From NCBI RefSeq assembly GCF_030580655.1, contig NZ_JAUQTB010000005.1, positions 62,001 through 126,000 of the forward strand: a stretch of DNA of 64,000 nucleotides. Direction: 5' to 3'. The stretch comes from Paenibacillus lacisoli (GTDB taxonomy: Bacteria; Bacillota; Bacilli; Paenibacillales; Paenibacillaceae). Shown here in pieces: positions 18,149 through 26,285 of the stretch (positions are counted from its first letter, which is position 1; each line of letters opens with the position of its first letter). The notes beneath the pieces were generated by a model. It saw only the letters and a list, made by a program, of their open reading frames with translations. It made no database searches and had not been told where the DNA came from. The position numbers and the translations under genes are program-made.

Positions 18149-18279
18149 TATTATCCCTCCGGAGCACCTGTAATCATTGTAGCATTCCAACTTTGCTTTT
18201 CGTCCAGCCAGTTGGATTCGTTCCCTATATATTGTACCCTTGAAGAGAATAATCGAACGCTTAAGGGAGGTGCAGGCAC

Positions 18280-19155
18280 ATGCCGCACATCGGACTGACA
18301 GGCTGGGGAGACCATGAAGACCTGTATCCTGCCGGTACCAAGCCCAAGAATATGCTGGGGATCTACAGCAGCTACTTTACAGTCGTCGAGGTGGACAGTT
18401 CCTTCTATGCCGTCCAGCCCCGCGATCGGATGGCCCGCTGGGTTTCCGAGACACCGGGTGAGTTTCAGTTTATTGTCAAAGCCTATCAGGGTATGACCGG
18501 CCATCTGCGCGGTAAACCCTACTTCAGTAATGACGATGATATGTATACCGCATTTCTTGAATCTATTAAGCCTATGAGGGAAGCGGGCAAGCTGCAGGCT
18601 GTCCTGTTTCAGTACCCGCCCTGGTTTGACTGCACCCGCGAACACGTCGCCTTGTTGAGAGAAACCCGGCGCAGAATGGGAGACATCCGCTGTGCGCTCG
18701 AATTCCGTCATCAGAGCTGGTTTTCCGATGCCTTTAAGACCCGTACACTGCAATTTATGCGGGATGAGCGCTGGATTCACAGCATATGCGACGAACCGCA
18801 GGTCAGTCCGGGCTCCGTGCCTACTGTCCTCGAAGCAACAGATCCGGATCTGACCATCGTCAGACTGCATGGCCGCAATGCCTCGGGCTGGCAGCAGAAC
18901 GGCGCCGAGAACTGGCGCGAGGTGCGGTATCTGTACCGGTACGACGAAGCAGAGCTGGAGGATTGGCGGCAGAATCTGCTGCAGCTGTCCGGGCAGAGCC
19001 GAGAGGTCAGTGTTATTTTCAATAATAACTCCGGCGGCGATGCGGCAGCCAATGCAACCCGGCTGATGGCGATGCTTGGCCAGAACCCTAAACCGCTTGT
19101 TCCACCGGACAGCACGCAAGGGGAAGAACCGCCTGAACAGCTGAGTCTGTTCTGA
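18280..19155 (+). CDS. DUF72 domain protein (YecE family)
   Basis: A 291-residue protein of the DUF72/YecE family, a TIM-barrel-like fold of unknown function. Characteristic segments are IGLTGWGDHEDLYP at the N-terminus, YFTVVEVDSSFYAVQP, FQFIVKAYQGMTGH, LQAVLFQYPPWF, CALEFRHQSWF and a late IVRLHGRNASGW with VIFNNNSGGDAAANA. All of these are intact. GGGAGGTG precedes ATG 18280. It stands alone between divergent and convergent neighbours. Confidence 0.9.
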   Translation: MPHIGLTGWGDHEDLYPAGTKPKNMLGIYSSYFTVVEVDSSFYAVQPRDRMARWVSETPGEFQFIVKAYQGMTGHLRGKPYFSNDDDMYTAFLESIKPMREAGKLQAVLFQYPPWFDCTREHVALLRETRRRMGDIRCALEFRHQSWFSDAFKTRTLQFMRDERWIHSICDEPQVSPGSVPTVLEATDPDLTIVRLHGRNASGWQQNGAENWREVRYLYRYDEAELEDWRQNLLQLSGQSREVSVIFNNNSGGDAAANATRLMAMLGQNPKPLVPPDSTQGEEPPEQLSLF

Positions 19156-19264
19156 AGCCGAAATGATTCCGGTCCTGCCATTTAACAGGATCAGAGAATC
19201 AGCCGATAAAAGAAGAGATACACCAAAACGCTTCGGCAGAAGCCTGGTTTATGGAGGTTCCTTT

Positions 19265-19447
19265 ATGGATATTGCTGCAATGTCAATGGCGATGAGCCAG
19301 ACCCAGCTTGCACAGCAAGCATCGATTCAAGTTCTGAATATGGCCAAGGAACAAGCACAGAGTCAGGGACAAGGCCTGGTACAGCTGCTGCAATCCAGTC
19401 CCAGTCCGCACCCTAATCTGGGAAGCAGACTGGACATCTCGATCTGA
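19265..19447 (+). CDS. Small YjfB-like putative motility protein
   Basis: A 60-residue Ala/Gln/Ser-rich protein beginning MDIAAMSMAMSQ and ending GSRLDISI, matching the YjfB family that Pfam labels a putative motility protein. It is probably a single helix with little other structure. Start ATG 19265 follows ATGGAGGTTCCTTT, a good Shine-Dalgarno; an upstream ATG at 19163 in frame lacks one. The family's real role is unknown. Confidence 0.8.
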   Translation: MDIAAMSMAMSQTQLAQQASIQVLNMAKEQAQSQGQGLVQLLQSSPSPHPNLGSRLDISI

Positions 19448-19465
19448 CCCATAGTGGAAAGAAAG

Positions 19466-19515
19466 AAAAAGGCTGTCTTTCCGCAGTTTTACAGCGGTTA
19501 AGACAGCCTTTTTTT
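19466..19515. terminator. Bidirectional terminator between YjfB-like and L,D-transpeptidase genes
   Basis: AAAAAGGCTGTCTT pairs with AAGACAGCCTTTTT around a 22-base loop that itself can pair (CCGC/GCGG). Runs of T follow on both strands. Confidence 0.82.
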
Positions 19516-19600
19516 CAGCCAGGTTTGAGAAAATCGATAAATAGATAAGTTCGTTCATCACCATGCAACACCATCAGCAGACGCCGATGGTTGCCTGTCA

Positions 19601-20518
19601 TTAATTTTTGATCGTTACGGTTTTGGTATCCGGGTTCCACTGGACAGTACCGCCGAACCAGCTTGGCAGCGCCGACAGCGGAATCATGACATGGTTATTC
19701 TGGTACCGGGACGGGACAACCAAGGCCACCTTGGTTCCATTCAGCTTGGCCGCCTTACTGCCTACCTGATGAACAATGGTACGCTGCTTCCGCGGCAGGT
19801 TGAGCGTTACTGTTTCGCTGCTTCCGTTCCACTGGATACCAGCTCCAAGCGCAGCTGCGGTCTCTCTCAGCGGGATGTAGGCCCGCCCTTCATCCACAAT
19901 CAATGGGTCATTCAGCTTAACAGACGTTCCGTTAATAACCAGCTTGCCCCCGTTGATCACATGGCTGACCGGGGCCGTGCTGCTGCCGGCTGGCGAGGTC
20001 AATGGATAACCTGCTTTGACCGCGATCGCCTCCATGCTCAGATTCGAGCTGATGATAACAGCCTGGGTATTGCGGTTCACCTGCGGAAATAACCAGCGAA
20101 TCTCCTCATTATGCATCCGGATACAGCCGGAGCTTACATATTTGCCAATGGAGCTCTCATTGTTGTTGCCGTGAATGGCGTAGGTTGTTCCCGGCGTTCC
20201 GTTAACCTCCAGTCCAAGCCACCGGTCACCCAACGGATTCTTCGGATCACCACCTGCGATATGCTCTTTATAATAAGGGCGGTTCTTGATCTTGCTGACA
20301 ATCCGGAAAGTCCCTTCCGGGGTGAGGCTCTTGGTTCTGCCCGTACCAACCGCAAAGATGCGGACAAGCTGGCCGTTATTGAAAAATGCAAGCTTGTTGG
20401 TCTTCTTGTTCACAATAATCAGCTGCTTGCCTGTACTGGCTTCCGTAGCCGCCGGTGAAATTCCCGTCAAACCGAGCACCAGCAGCAGGCTCATCATGAT
20501 CATGCTTATGCGTTTCAT
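19601..20518 (-). CDS. L,D-transpeptidase with C-terminal stalk (copper amine oxidase N-like) domain
   Basis: A 305-residue secreted cell-wall enzyme. After a signal peptide ending near ATEAS, a YkuD catalytic domain runs from about residue 28 to 155, with His116 in AIHGNNNESS and nucleophile Cys132 in SSGCIRMH. YkuD enzymes make 3-3 cross-links in peptidoglycan. Residues 185-305 form a stalk domain (INGTSVKLNDPLIVDEGRAY, YIPLRETAAALGAGIQWN, VMIPLSALPSWFGGTVQW), which probably serves in wall or protein attachment. Putting the stalk at the C-terminus is the opposite of the two other stalk proteins in this window. Confidence 0.92.
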   Translation of the reverse strand: MKRISMIMMSLLLVLGLTGISPAATEASTGKQLIIVNKKTNKLAFFNNGQLVRIFAVGTGRTKSLTPEGTFRIVSKIKNRPYYKEHIAGGDPKNPLGDRWLGLEVNGTPGTTYAIHGNNNESSIGKYVSSGCIRMHNEEIRWLFPQVNRNTQAVIISSNLSMEAIAVKAGYPLTSPAGSSTAPVSHVINGGKLVINGTSVKLNDPLIVDEGRAYIPLRETAAALGAGIQWNGSSETVTLNLPRKQRTIVHQVGSKAAKLNGTKVALVVPSRYQNNHVMIPLSALPSWFGGTVQWNPDTKTVTIKN

Positions 20519-20828
20519 CGTAAAACAGTATCCCTCCTTGTGTCTGTTCCCCTTTGTGCGGATGTCCCGGCTTTATGCATACTCTTCATCCGGAAAGGAT
20601 ATGCCTGTGTACATCCATATTTCGGAAAATTCACACATGCCTCATACTAAACGTTTTAAAATACGAATGGTTGCACTTTTCTGCGCGAAATTTAATAGAG
20701 CCTGTCCTTTCTCTCTTGCTCTCAAACTGTTCATTTACTAGAGTCAGCACCGTCCTGAAGAATCCATCACAAAAAGCCCGCTCCAAGGAGCAGGCTTAAG
20801 AAGGTTTCATGATATTTGGTGCTCACAC
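20519..20828. other. 310-bp intergenic region
   Basis: Holds the L,D-transpeptidase leader (AGGGAGG before ATG 20518) and, at its far end, the methyltransferase terminator at 20769-20797. I see no gene or clear promoter in the rest. Confidence 0.5.
20769..20797 (-). terminator. Terminator of the 20829-21617 methyltransferase gene
   Basis: On the minus strand AAGCC-GCTCC pairs across a short loop with one mismatch, followed by TTTTTG. It lies 32 bases after the stop codon. Confidence 0.75.
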
Positions 20829-21617
20829 TTAAAGTTTGCGGGCCGTCAGCGTAAACGTTTTGGGTATGCCCTTGTCGAATACATCGGAAGACTGATTCGG
20901 CAGTTCTTCCAGCACCTGAATGAACAGACCTGCCGCCGCAACAGCGGTTACGATCTCACCCAGCGTCCAGTGCCGCAGCTGCACCTTCTGTACGTCAGCC
21001 TGCCGCTTCTCTTCCGGCAGAAATTTATAAAAGGACACTTCCGTCTCATGCAGGGATGAATCGAAGTAATCACCGGTCACTTTATGCTTACGGATGTTGG
21101 CTGTCGTTCCCCGTGAGCTGATGAGTTTGGTGGATACAGGATGGAAATCCTGCAGCACAAAGGTCCCGCCGGAGCGAAGCAGCTTGGCCACCACTTCAAA
21201 CAGCGGCTGCAAATCCTGAAAATAATGCAAAATCCCGAATTCCATAAACGCAACATCACAGGTCCCATTGAGGATGGTTTCCGGCAGCTGCAGTACATCA
21301 GCCAGTACATAATCGAGCTTCACACCGGCTGCGGCAGCCATTTCCTCTGCGTACACCTTATTATCTTCCGAGAAGTCCACGATGGTAACTTCACCGCCCA
21401 GCAGCGCCAGTGCAATCCCCTTATTGCCGTTGGACCCCAGCAGATTCACAATCTTTTTCCCGCGGATCTCCCCCATATACTGCAGAGCACTGCCGACCCG
21501 CTTCGCCGGATCCGCCTTAATCTTGGCAGCCGCCTCTTCCGGTGTGCCGAACCGGTGCAGCCAGGCTTGATAGGCGCCTGAATTCCATGCTTGTTGATTC
21601 TGATGTCCTGATTCCAA
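20829..21617 (-). CDS. Class I SAM-dependent methyltransferase
   Basis: A 262-residue methyltransferase. The SAM-binding motif is unusual (IVNLLGSNGNKGIALALLG), with the acidic loop VTIVDFS, the adenine segment LADVLQLPE and the CDVAFMEFGILHYFQDLQPL block. The C-terminal part (RHWTLGEIVTAVAAAGLFIQVLEELP) is typical of small-molecule methyltransferases. Translation probably starts at TTG 21617, since GGAGGGA lies 6 bases upstream and no ATG is well placed. It is not closely similar to the methyltransferase at 17414-18148. Substrate unknown. Confidence 0.85.
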   Translation of the reverse strand: MESGHQNQQAWNSGAYQAWLHRFGTPEEAAAKIKADPAKRVGSALQYMGEIRGKKIVNLLGSNGNKGIALALLGGEVTIVDFSEDNKVYAEEMAAAAGVKLDYVLADVLQLPETILNGTCDVAFMEFGILHYFQDLQPLFEVVAKLLRSGGTFVLQDFHPVSTKLISSRGTTANIRKHKVTGDYFDSSLHETEVSFYKFLPEEKRQADVQKVQLRHWTLGEIVTAVAAAGLFIQVLEELPNQSSDVFDKGIPKTFTLTARKL

Positions 21618-21796
21618 TCTGTTCCCTCCATCGAGCTGTCATCCATTAGTCAATCTTACTTGTGCCATCATACTATACCCTTGTCCAAACATCCAATCTC
21701 TCATGCGGTCTGTAGAGCCTAGGATTGCAATCGATATACAACAAAATTGGAAAAACGACATCATTAATGACAAAACTGACATGATTTTTAATGTTT

Positions 21797-21832
21797 TTGA
21801 CTGGATTCTAGTGGTTTAATAGATAATATCTA
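21797..21832 (+). promoter_or_regulatory. Promoter and palindrome candidate before the Sm-like gene
   Basis: TTGACT at 21797-21802 is followed after 17 bases by TAGATA (21820-21825), a weak -10 box that lies inside the perfect palindrome TAGATAATATCTA (21820-21832). This suggests repressor control, but the -10 match is poor. Confidence 0.35.
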
Positions 21833-21912
21833 ATCTATAAGGTAACGTCGGCAGTCATATTGCAGAACAGGCCAAGGGCCGGATTTACAAGATTTAAAGG
21901 AGCACGAGGCAT

Positions 21913-22131
21913 ATGCACAGAAAAATCCAAGTACAACAGGCGATGGTGGCGCAGAAGCCCGTGATCATTCATTTGATCAGCGGTGAGACCTATGAAGGCC
22001 TATGTCAGGAGCATGAAGATCCGCAGCTCTTTCAGGTACTGACTGAGAAGGGCATTATTACAGTTCCCTATTGGGCTATCAAGCGGGTGATTCAGCCCAA
22101 ATCATCCTCTCCTGCCCCGCTCTCAGACTAA
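21913..22131 (+). CDS. Small protein with an Sm/Hfq-like pattern (unknown function)
   Basis: A 72-residue protein. Residues 14-62 follow the order of an Sm fold: a strand with polar-hydrophobic alternation KPVIIHLISGETYEG, a bend QEHEDP, then LFQVLTEKGIITVPYWAIKRVIQP. This compares well by eye with Hfq (VFLVNGVQLKG ... VLLESKGKQQLIYKHAISTI) but lacks the KH motif, so RNA binding is uncertain. AAGGAG lies 11 bases before ATG 21913. It stands alone on its strand. It could equally be an unrelated SH3-like barrel. Confidence 0.7.
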   Translation: MHRKIQVQQAMVAQKPVIIHLISGETYEGLCQEHEDPQLFQVLTEKGIITVPYWAIKRVIQPKSSSPAPLSD

Positions 22132-22276
22132 GGGCACAGGTAATAGAGGCCGTTCTCATACTGGAACGGTCTCTTCCTCATGTACGGCCGCTGTATGCCG
22201 CGCTGCGGATCCGGTCTGTCTCTGCAGAACATTTGAGCATGCTTTAGGATGAAATTCACGTTCACACTGCATCCCA

Positions 22277-22308
22277 CCTAGCCCGCCTCCACCAGGAAGC
22301 GGGCTAGG
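22277..22308 (-). terminator. Hairpin downstream of the VOC gene
   Basis: A perfect 10-bp stem CCTAGCCCGC / GCGGGCTAGG with a 12-base loop lies 20 bases past the VOC stop. There is no T-run after it, so termination efficiency is uncertain. Confidence 0.45.
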
Positions 22309-22327
22309 GTTCATATACACCCGGGTC

Positions 22328-22804
22328 TCAGTTTAGATTTTCTTTTCCTGCTGAACTGTGCATCTTGCTTATCCATTCGCTAAAATAAATCACCTCATGG
22401 GATGAAGCATCTGGCTTATCATTCAGCAGCGCAATCAGCTCCAGGCTGTTCCCGTCCGGATCATCAAAATAGATGCTGGCCGCCGGCATCCAGGTATGAA
22501 CAAGCGGCTCCACCGGCTCACGTCCAAAGGCCGGCGTGGGCTGGATTCCTGATTGCCGCAGCCACTCTATTCCCTTCCCGATCTTTTCCAGCGCCACTTC
22601 AAATGCATAATGCCGCAGCTGTATTTCCTGGTTCTCTTCCACTTCCTGTACGCCCAGCATTTGTCGGCCTTTTCCAATATAGAAAAAAGCCCTTCTCCGA
22701 TGTTCAATTACATGGGCCAGTTCCAGTCCAAGCTTCTGATAAAAGGCAATGGAACGCTCCAGGTTGGCGGCTTGGATGTGGGTCTCATAAAGGCTTGTAA
22801 TCAT
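22328..22804 (-). CDS. VOC family protein (glyoxalase/bleomycin-resistance/dioxygenase fold)
   Basis: A 158-residue protein with the two beta-alpha-beta-beta-beta repeats of the vicinal oxygen chelate fold. The first repeat begins YETHIQAANLERSIAFYQKLG with a metal-ligand histidine, and the second ends IYFDDPDGNSLELIALL with the conserved glutamate. I use ATG 22804, preceded by AAAGGATAGG; longer in-frame starts run into the promoter region of the divergent MerR gene and lack a Shine-Dalgarno. Being divergent from a TipA-like MerR regulator, it could be part of its regulon, but that is inference. Confidence 0.87.
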   Translation of the reverse strand: MITSLYETHIQAANLERSIAFYQKLGLELAHVIEHRRRAFFYIGKGRQMLGVQEVEENQEIQLRHYAFEVALEKIGKGIEWLRQSGIQPTPAFGREPVEPLVHTWMPAASIYFDDPDGNSLELIALLNDKPDASSHEVIYFSEWISKMHSSAGKENLN

Positions 22805-22979
22805 TTTTATACCTATCCTTTCATACACCACAGTCGGCTTATATTCTCGGCTTATGCCTATACCCATATTAAAGACTGTGTTCATTCTCTGCGTCAGCCA
22901 AAGAGATGATTTTTCATACGAAATCCTATCCGACCTTTGACGTAGGGAAAACCATGCTGAATTTATCGCTCCGATAGGG

Positions 22980-23010
22980 TTGACTCTCACGTTTCGTGAT
23001 ACTTTAAAGT
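22980..23010 (+). promoter_or_regulatory. MerR-type promoter with 19-bp spacer
   Basis: TTGACT (22980-22985) and TAAAGT (23005-23010) are separated by 19 bases, the over-long spacing typical of promoters untwisted by MerR-family activators. The spacer holds the dyad TCACG-ttt-CGTGA (22987-22999). It directly precedes the MerR gene, so autoregulation is expected. Confidence 0.72.
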
Positions 23011-23035
23011 ACATAGCGAAGGGAGAGGATTCACC

Positions 23036-23785
23036 TTGAAGATCAAAGAAGCCGCTGATCTGGCTGGCATCAGCGTCCGTACGCTGCATCATTACGACGA
23101 GATCGGGCTGCTCGTGCCCGATCAGGTGACGGAAGCCGGCTACCGGCTGTATTCAGAGGATAATCTGGAGATGCTGCAGCAGATTTTACTGTTCCGGGAG
23201 CTCGGTTTTCCACTGCGGCAGATTCAGGATATCATTCATAATCCGGACTTTGACCGTCAGGAAGCGCTCGAGATGCACAAGGGCATTCTCCTGGAACGGC
23301 GTGCCCGGCTGGACAAAATGATCCATACACTGGAGCAGACGCTCCTGCACACGAGAGGGGAAATGAACATGTCAAGCCAGGATAAATTTAAGGGATTTGA
23401 TTTCAGCAGCAATCCGTATGAACAGGAAGCCCGTGAACGCTGGGGGAACGGCCCCGTAGACCGGGCCCATGCCAAGACAGCATCCATGAGCCAGGAAGAG
23501 CAGGATGCTGTAACATCCAGCATGAATACCATCTACCGCAGGCTTGCCCTGCTGCGCCATCAGCCAGCGGACTCTGCAGAAGCCCAAGCGGCGATTGGAG
23601 AGTGGTACCGGCTGCTGAATACGATGGGAACCTATTCACTTCAGGCGTTCAAGGGTCTGGGGGAGCTGTACGTGCAGGATGAACGCTTTACCCTTAATAT
23701 GGATCAATTCGGTGAAGGGCTGGCTGCCTTCATGCGCGATGCGATGGCGTTCTATGCCGATCAGCAGGAGAACAGGGAGCCTTAG
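23036..23785 (+). CDS. MerR family transcriptional regulator, TipA/Mta type with TipAS ligand domain
   Basis: A 249-residue regulator. The N-terminal winged helix is KIKEAADLAGISVRTLHHYDEIGLL followed by GYRLYSEDNLEMLQQILLFRELGF, then a dimerisation coiled coil (about 80-115). The C-terminal TipAS domain (about 130-245) resembles the antibiotic-binding domain of TipA and Mta. Such proteins activate multidrug-resistance genes and themselves on binding drugs. Start is TTG 23036 with GGGAGAGG upstream. The promoter at 22980-23010 has the 19-bp spacer expected for autoregulation. Confidence 0.92.
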   Translation: MKIKEAADLAGISVRTLHHYDEIGLLVPDQVTEAGYRLYSEDNLEMLQQILLFRELGFPLRQIQDIIHNPDFDRQEALEMHKGILLERRARLDKMIHTLEQTLLHTRGEMNMSSQDKFKGFDFSSNPYEQEARERWGNGPVDRAHAKTASMSQEEQDAVTSSMNTIYRRLALLRHQPADSAEAQAAIGEWYRLLNTMGTYSLQAFKGLGELYVQDERFTLNMDQFGEGLAAFMRDAMAFYADQQENREP

Positions 23786-23873
23786 GTGTCCACGATTACA
23801 GGGCTTTATTTTCATGAATCGGGAAAAAGGTGTAAAATAGAGAAATCTATCGTATAAGGAGGATCCATCACTT

Positions 23874-25229
23874 ATGGATTACCAAAGTTATTTCGCCAAC
23901 CAACGTGACGAACATCTGAAAGAGCTGCAAGAATGGCTGTCCATTCCCAGCATTTCTGCCCTGTCCGCACACAAGGAAGATGTGAATCGCGCTGCACAAT
24001 GGGCTGCCGATACCCTGACCCGGGCCGGTCTTGAGCATGTTGAAGTTCATCCGACAGCCGGTCATCCGATCGTGTACGCCGATCATCTGCATGCTCCTGG
24101 CAAGCCAACCATTCTTATCTACGGCCACTATGATGTGCAGCCCGTGGATCCACTGAACCTGTGGGAGACGCCTCCATTCGAGCCTTCCATTCGCGACGGC
24201 AAACTGTATGCGCGGGGAGCGACCGATGACAAAGGACAGATCTTCCTACATATCAAAGCTGTGGAAGCCATCCTCAAACAGGAAGGCGAGCTGCCGGTAA
24301 ATGTCAAATTCTGTATTGAAGGAGAAGAGGAGGTATCCAGTCCGAACCTGCCGCTGTTCCTGAACGATAACCAGGAGAAGCTAGCAGCGGATGCAGTGCT
24401 GATCTCAGATACAGCCCTGCTGGAGAAAGGCAAACCTGCCATCTCTACTGGTCTGCGCGGCCTCTGCTCCCTTGAAGTTTCGATCAACACAGCGAACACG
24501 GATCTGCACTCCGGCAGCTTCGGCGGCGGTGTGCCGAACGCGCTGCATGCCCTTGTAGAGCTGCTTGCTACCCTGCATGACAAGCAGGGCCGTGTCAGCG
24601 TAGACGGCTTTTATGAAGGCGTGCCTGTCCTGTCTCAGGACATGCGTGATGAGTTCGCCAAGCAGAATTTCAATGAAGACAAGCTAAGACAAGATCTGGG
24701 TCTCGACGAGCTCTTCGGCGAAGAAGGATTTACCTTCGTGGAACGTACCGGCGCCCGTCCAACACTGGAATTGAACGGCGTATACGGCGGATTCCAGGGT
24801 GAAGGCACCAAGACCGTGATCCCGAAGGAAGCTCATGCCAAAATTACATGCCGTCTGGTCGGTGACCAGGATCCGGAATATATTCTGGACCGGATTGAAG
24901 CGCACTTGATTGCGAATAATCCAATCGGCGCCAAGCTGACGATCGTCAAGGGAGAGAAAGCCTTTGCTTTCAACACAGACCATTCCCATCCGATGCTGCA
25001 AAAAGCAGCCGATGCCTTCGAGAAGGTCTACGGTACACGCGCCCTGTTCACCAAGGACGGCGGCTCCATTCCGATTGTGGCCACCTTGTCCCATGTGCTG
25101 AATGCACCAGCTGTTATGATGGGCTTCGGTCTTCCGGATGAGAACCTGCATGCCCCGAATGAGCATTTCAACCTGGAGAACTTTGATAAAGGTCTCCTGA
25201 CCATCGTAGAATATTTGAAGCTCGTGTAA
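23874..25229 (+). CDS. M20 family dipeptidase (peptidase M20/M25/M40)
   Basis: A 451-residue cytoplasmic di-zinc metallopeptidase of the M20 family, close to the CNDP-like branch annotated as 'dipeptidase'. The first metal-ligand motif is IYGHYDVQPVDP (His, catalytic Asp), the second is ARGATDDKGQ (bridging Asp), and the catalytic Glu lies in IEGEEEVSSPN; the lid domain follows at about 190-340. Late residues HAPNEHF give the last metal ligand. AAGGAGG precedes ATG 23874. Full length. Confidence 0.93.
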   Translation: MDYQSYFANQRDEHLKELQEWLSIPSISALSAHKEDVNRAAQWAADTLTRAGLEHVEVHPTAGHPIVYADHLHAPGKPTILIYGHYDVQPVDPLNLWETPPFEPSIRDGKLYARGATDDKGQIFLHIKAVEAILKQEGELPVNVKFCIEGEEEVSSPNLPLFLNDNQEKLAADAVLISDTALLEKGKPAISTGLRGLCSLEVSINTANTDLHSGSFGGGVPNALHALVELLATLHDKQGRVSVDGFYEGVPVLSQDMRDEFAKQNFNEDKLRQDLGLDELFGEEGFTFVERTGARPTLELNGVYGGFQGEGTKTVIPKEAHAKITCRLVGDQDPEYILDRIEAHLIANNPIGAKLTIVKGEKAFAFNTDHSHPMLQKAADAFEKVYGTRALFTKDGGSIPIVATLSHVLNAPAVMMGFGLPDENLHAPNEHFNLENFDKGLLTIVEYLKLV

Positions 25230-25233
25230 TGTC

Positions 25234-25280
25234 AAAAGCCTTCCTCCCGTACTGCAATGCAGGACGGGAGGAAGGCTTTT
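25234..25280. terminator. Bidirectional terminator
   Basis: Arms of 17 bp (AAAAGCCTTCCTCCCGT with its exact complement) frame a small inner hairpin CTGCA-TGCAG. It separates the dipeptidase from the convergent zinc-ribbon gene. Confidence 0.85.
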
Positions 25281-25285
25281 ATTAT

Positions 25286-25636
25286 TTATAGAGGCAGCAT
25301 GCCCTGTCGTTCCGCTATGACCTTGCAGTTCTTGCATACCCCTGCAACACTGCCCTGTTCTCCCGCATAGAAGGTCAGACGCTTATGCTCCTCCCTGCAG
25401 TATGAACACTTCTGTATATGACCCCTGCCTGTTGATCCTGATCCCGCACCGGATGAGGCTCCTGCCATATGCAGGTCATTGCGGCTGCCCCGGGACGATG
25501 CGAGCCGTGAAGCACGGCGCCGGCTGTATTTCTTCATTGACACCACCTGGGCAGGATGATTCCTGCGGCGGAAGCCCATAAACAATAACGGCATACAGGC
25601 AATCAGCGCGACCAACAGGATGGATATATATATCAT
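25286..25636 (-). CDS. Membrane-anchored protein with a CxxC-CxxC zinc ribbon (hypothetical)
   Basis: A 116-residue protein not recognised beyond its parts: one N-terminal membrane helix (residues 2-21), a basic stretch KKYSRRRASRLASSRGSR, a Gly/Ser linker, and a zinc ribbon made of CSYC and CKNC separated by 22 residues. The layout suggests a membrane-tethered cytoplasmic zinc ribbon. AAAGGTG precedes ATG 25636. The gene ends close to the shared terminator with the dipeptidase gene. Confidence 0.7.
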   Translation of the reverse strand: MIYISILLVALIACMPLLFMGFRRRNHPAQVVSMKKYSRRRASRLASSRGSRNDLHMAGASSGAGSGSTGRGHIQKCSYCREEHKRLTFYAGEQGSVAGVCKNCKVIAERQGMLPL

Positions 25637-25853
25637 GCATTAACACCTTTCTTGCCTGGAATAGAAACTAGGCTTTTGCTCATGTCTAAGCTCATTCTAT
25701 CACAATTCCGGTGCTAAATCGGCATATTTCAGGATGATTTAACTTAAATGTAAAGATTGCTGTTAAGCCCTTACATGAACTCGTTCAGAATTCGTTCAGA
25801 ACCGGCTGTTACAATTATTGGATGACAATGAGGAACCAGGGGGTCACAAACAC

Positions 25854-26141
25854 ATGATAACCGCCAATGTACTGTACCCGGATATTCAGGGTCCGGAACA
25901 GCTGATTCGGCTTGTTGAAGCCACAGGCCATATTCAGGTCAGCGGCGCAGCATCCTCCATCACAGACATAATGGCACATCTGCAGACCACGCAGCCGCAT
26001 CTGTTATTCATTCATACCGTGTCCATCAATTCTGCCAGCTGGTATACGGCCGATCTGATCGCCGAGCAGTTTCCAGAGCTGAAGATCGTCATTACTCGTC
26101 TCGGCTCTAGACAGCTTCACTGCATGAAGCATGAAGCATGA
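25854..26141 (+). CDS. Pseudo-receiver-like small protein (hypothetical)
   Basis: A 95-residue protein whose layout resembles the first two thirds of a response-regulator receiver domain: strand TANVLYPD, helix LIRLVEATG, strand IQVSGAASS, helix ITDIMAHLQTTQ, strand PHLLFIH, and a further helix-strand pair ending KIVITRLG. Where the phosphorylated aspartate would be, there is a histidine (LLFIH-T), and the acidic pocket is absent, so it could not be phosphorylated normally. No output domain follows. ATG 25854 is chosen for the AGGGGG 10 bases before it; TTG 25818 is an alternative. Confidence 0.6.
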   Translation: MITANVLYPDIQGPEQLIRLVEATGHIQVSGAASSITDIMAHLQTTQPHLLFIHTVSINSASWYTADLIAEQFPELKIVITRLGSRQLHCMKHEA

Positions 26142-26213
26142 ACAGCCCCCTGCTTACTGAACCAAAAACCATGGTGCATCCTTCATACATCGAATCATAC
26201 AAAGCGCCACGTT

Positions 26214-26250
26214 ATAAAAAGGCTGTCCCCATCGGTTCATGGACACAGCC
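26214..26250 (-). terminator. Terminator of the SGNH hydrolase gene
   Basis: On the minus strand GGCTGT and CCAT pair with ATGG and ACAGCC in a stem with a two-base internal loop, followed by TTTTTATAA. It lies 36 bases past the stop. Confidence 0.7.
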
Positions 26251-26285
26251 CGGGGTACAGCCCTTCTATATTTTTCACGTTGCAA

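Noticed and set aside
18151..19119. A 322-residue open frame on the minus strand opposite the DUF72 gene
   Set aside because: It mirrors a well-matched plus-strand gene, lacks any family pattern or Shine-Dalgarno, and overlaps the methyltransferase start region.
11381..19155. A full natural-product gene cluster around the NRPS-like gene
   Set aside because: Flanking genes (PgpA-like, GNAT, metallo-hydrolase, methyltransferase, DUF72) are separated by a terminator or on opposite strands and look like housekeeping genes.
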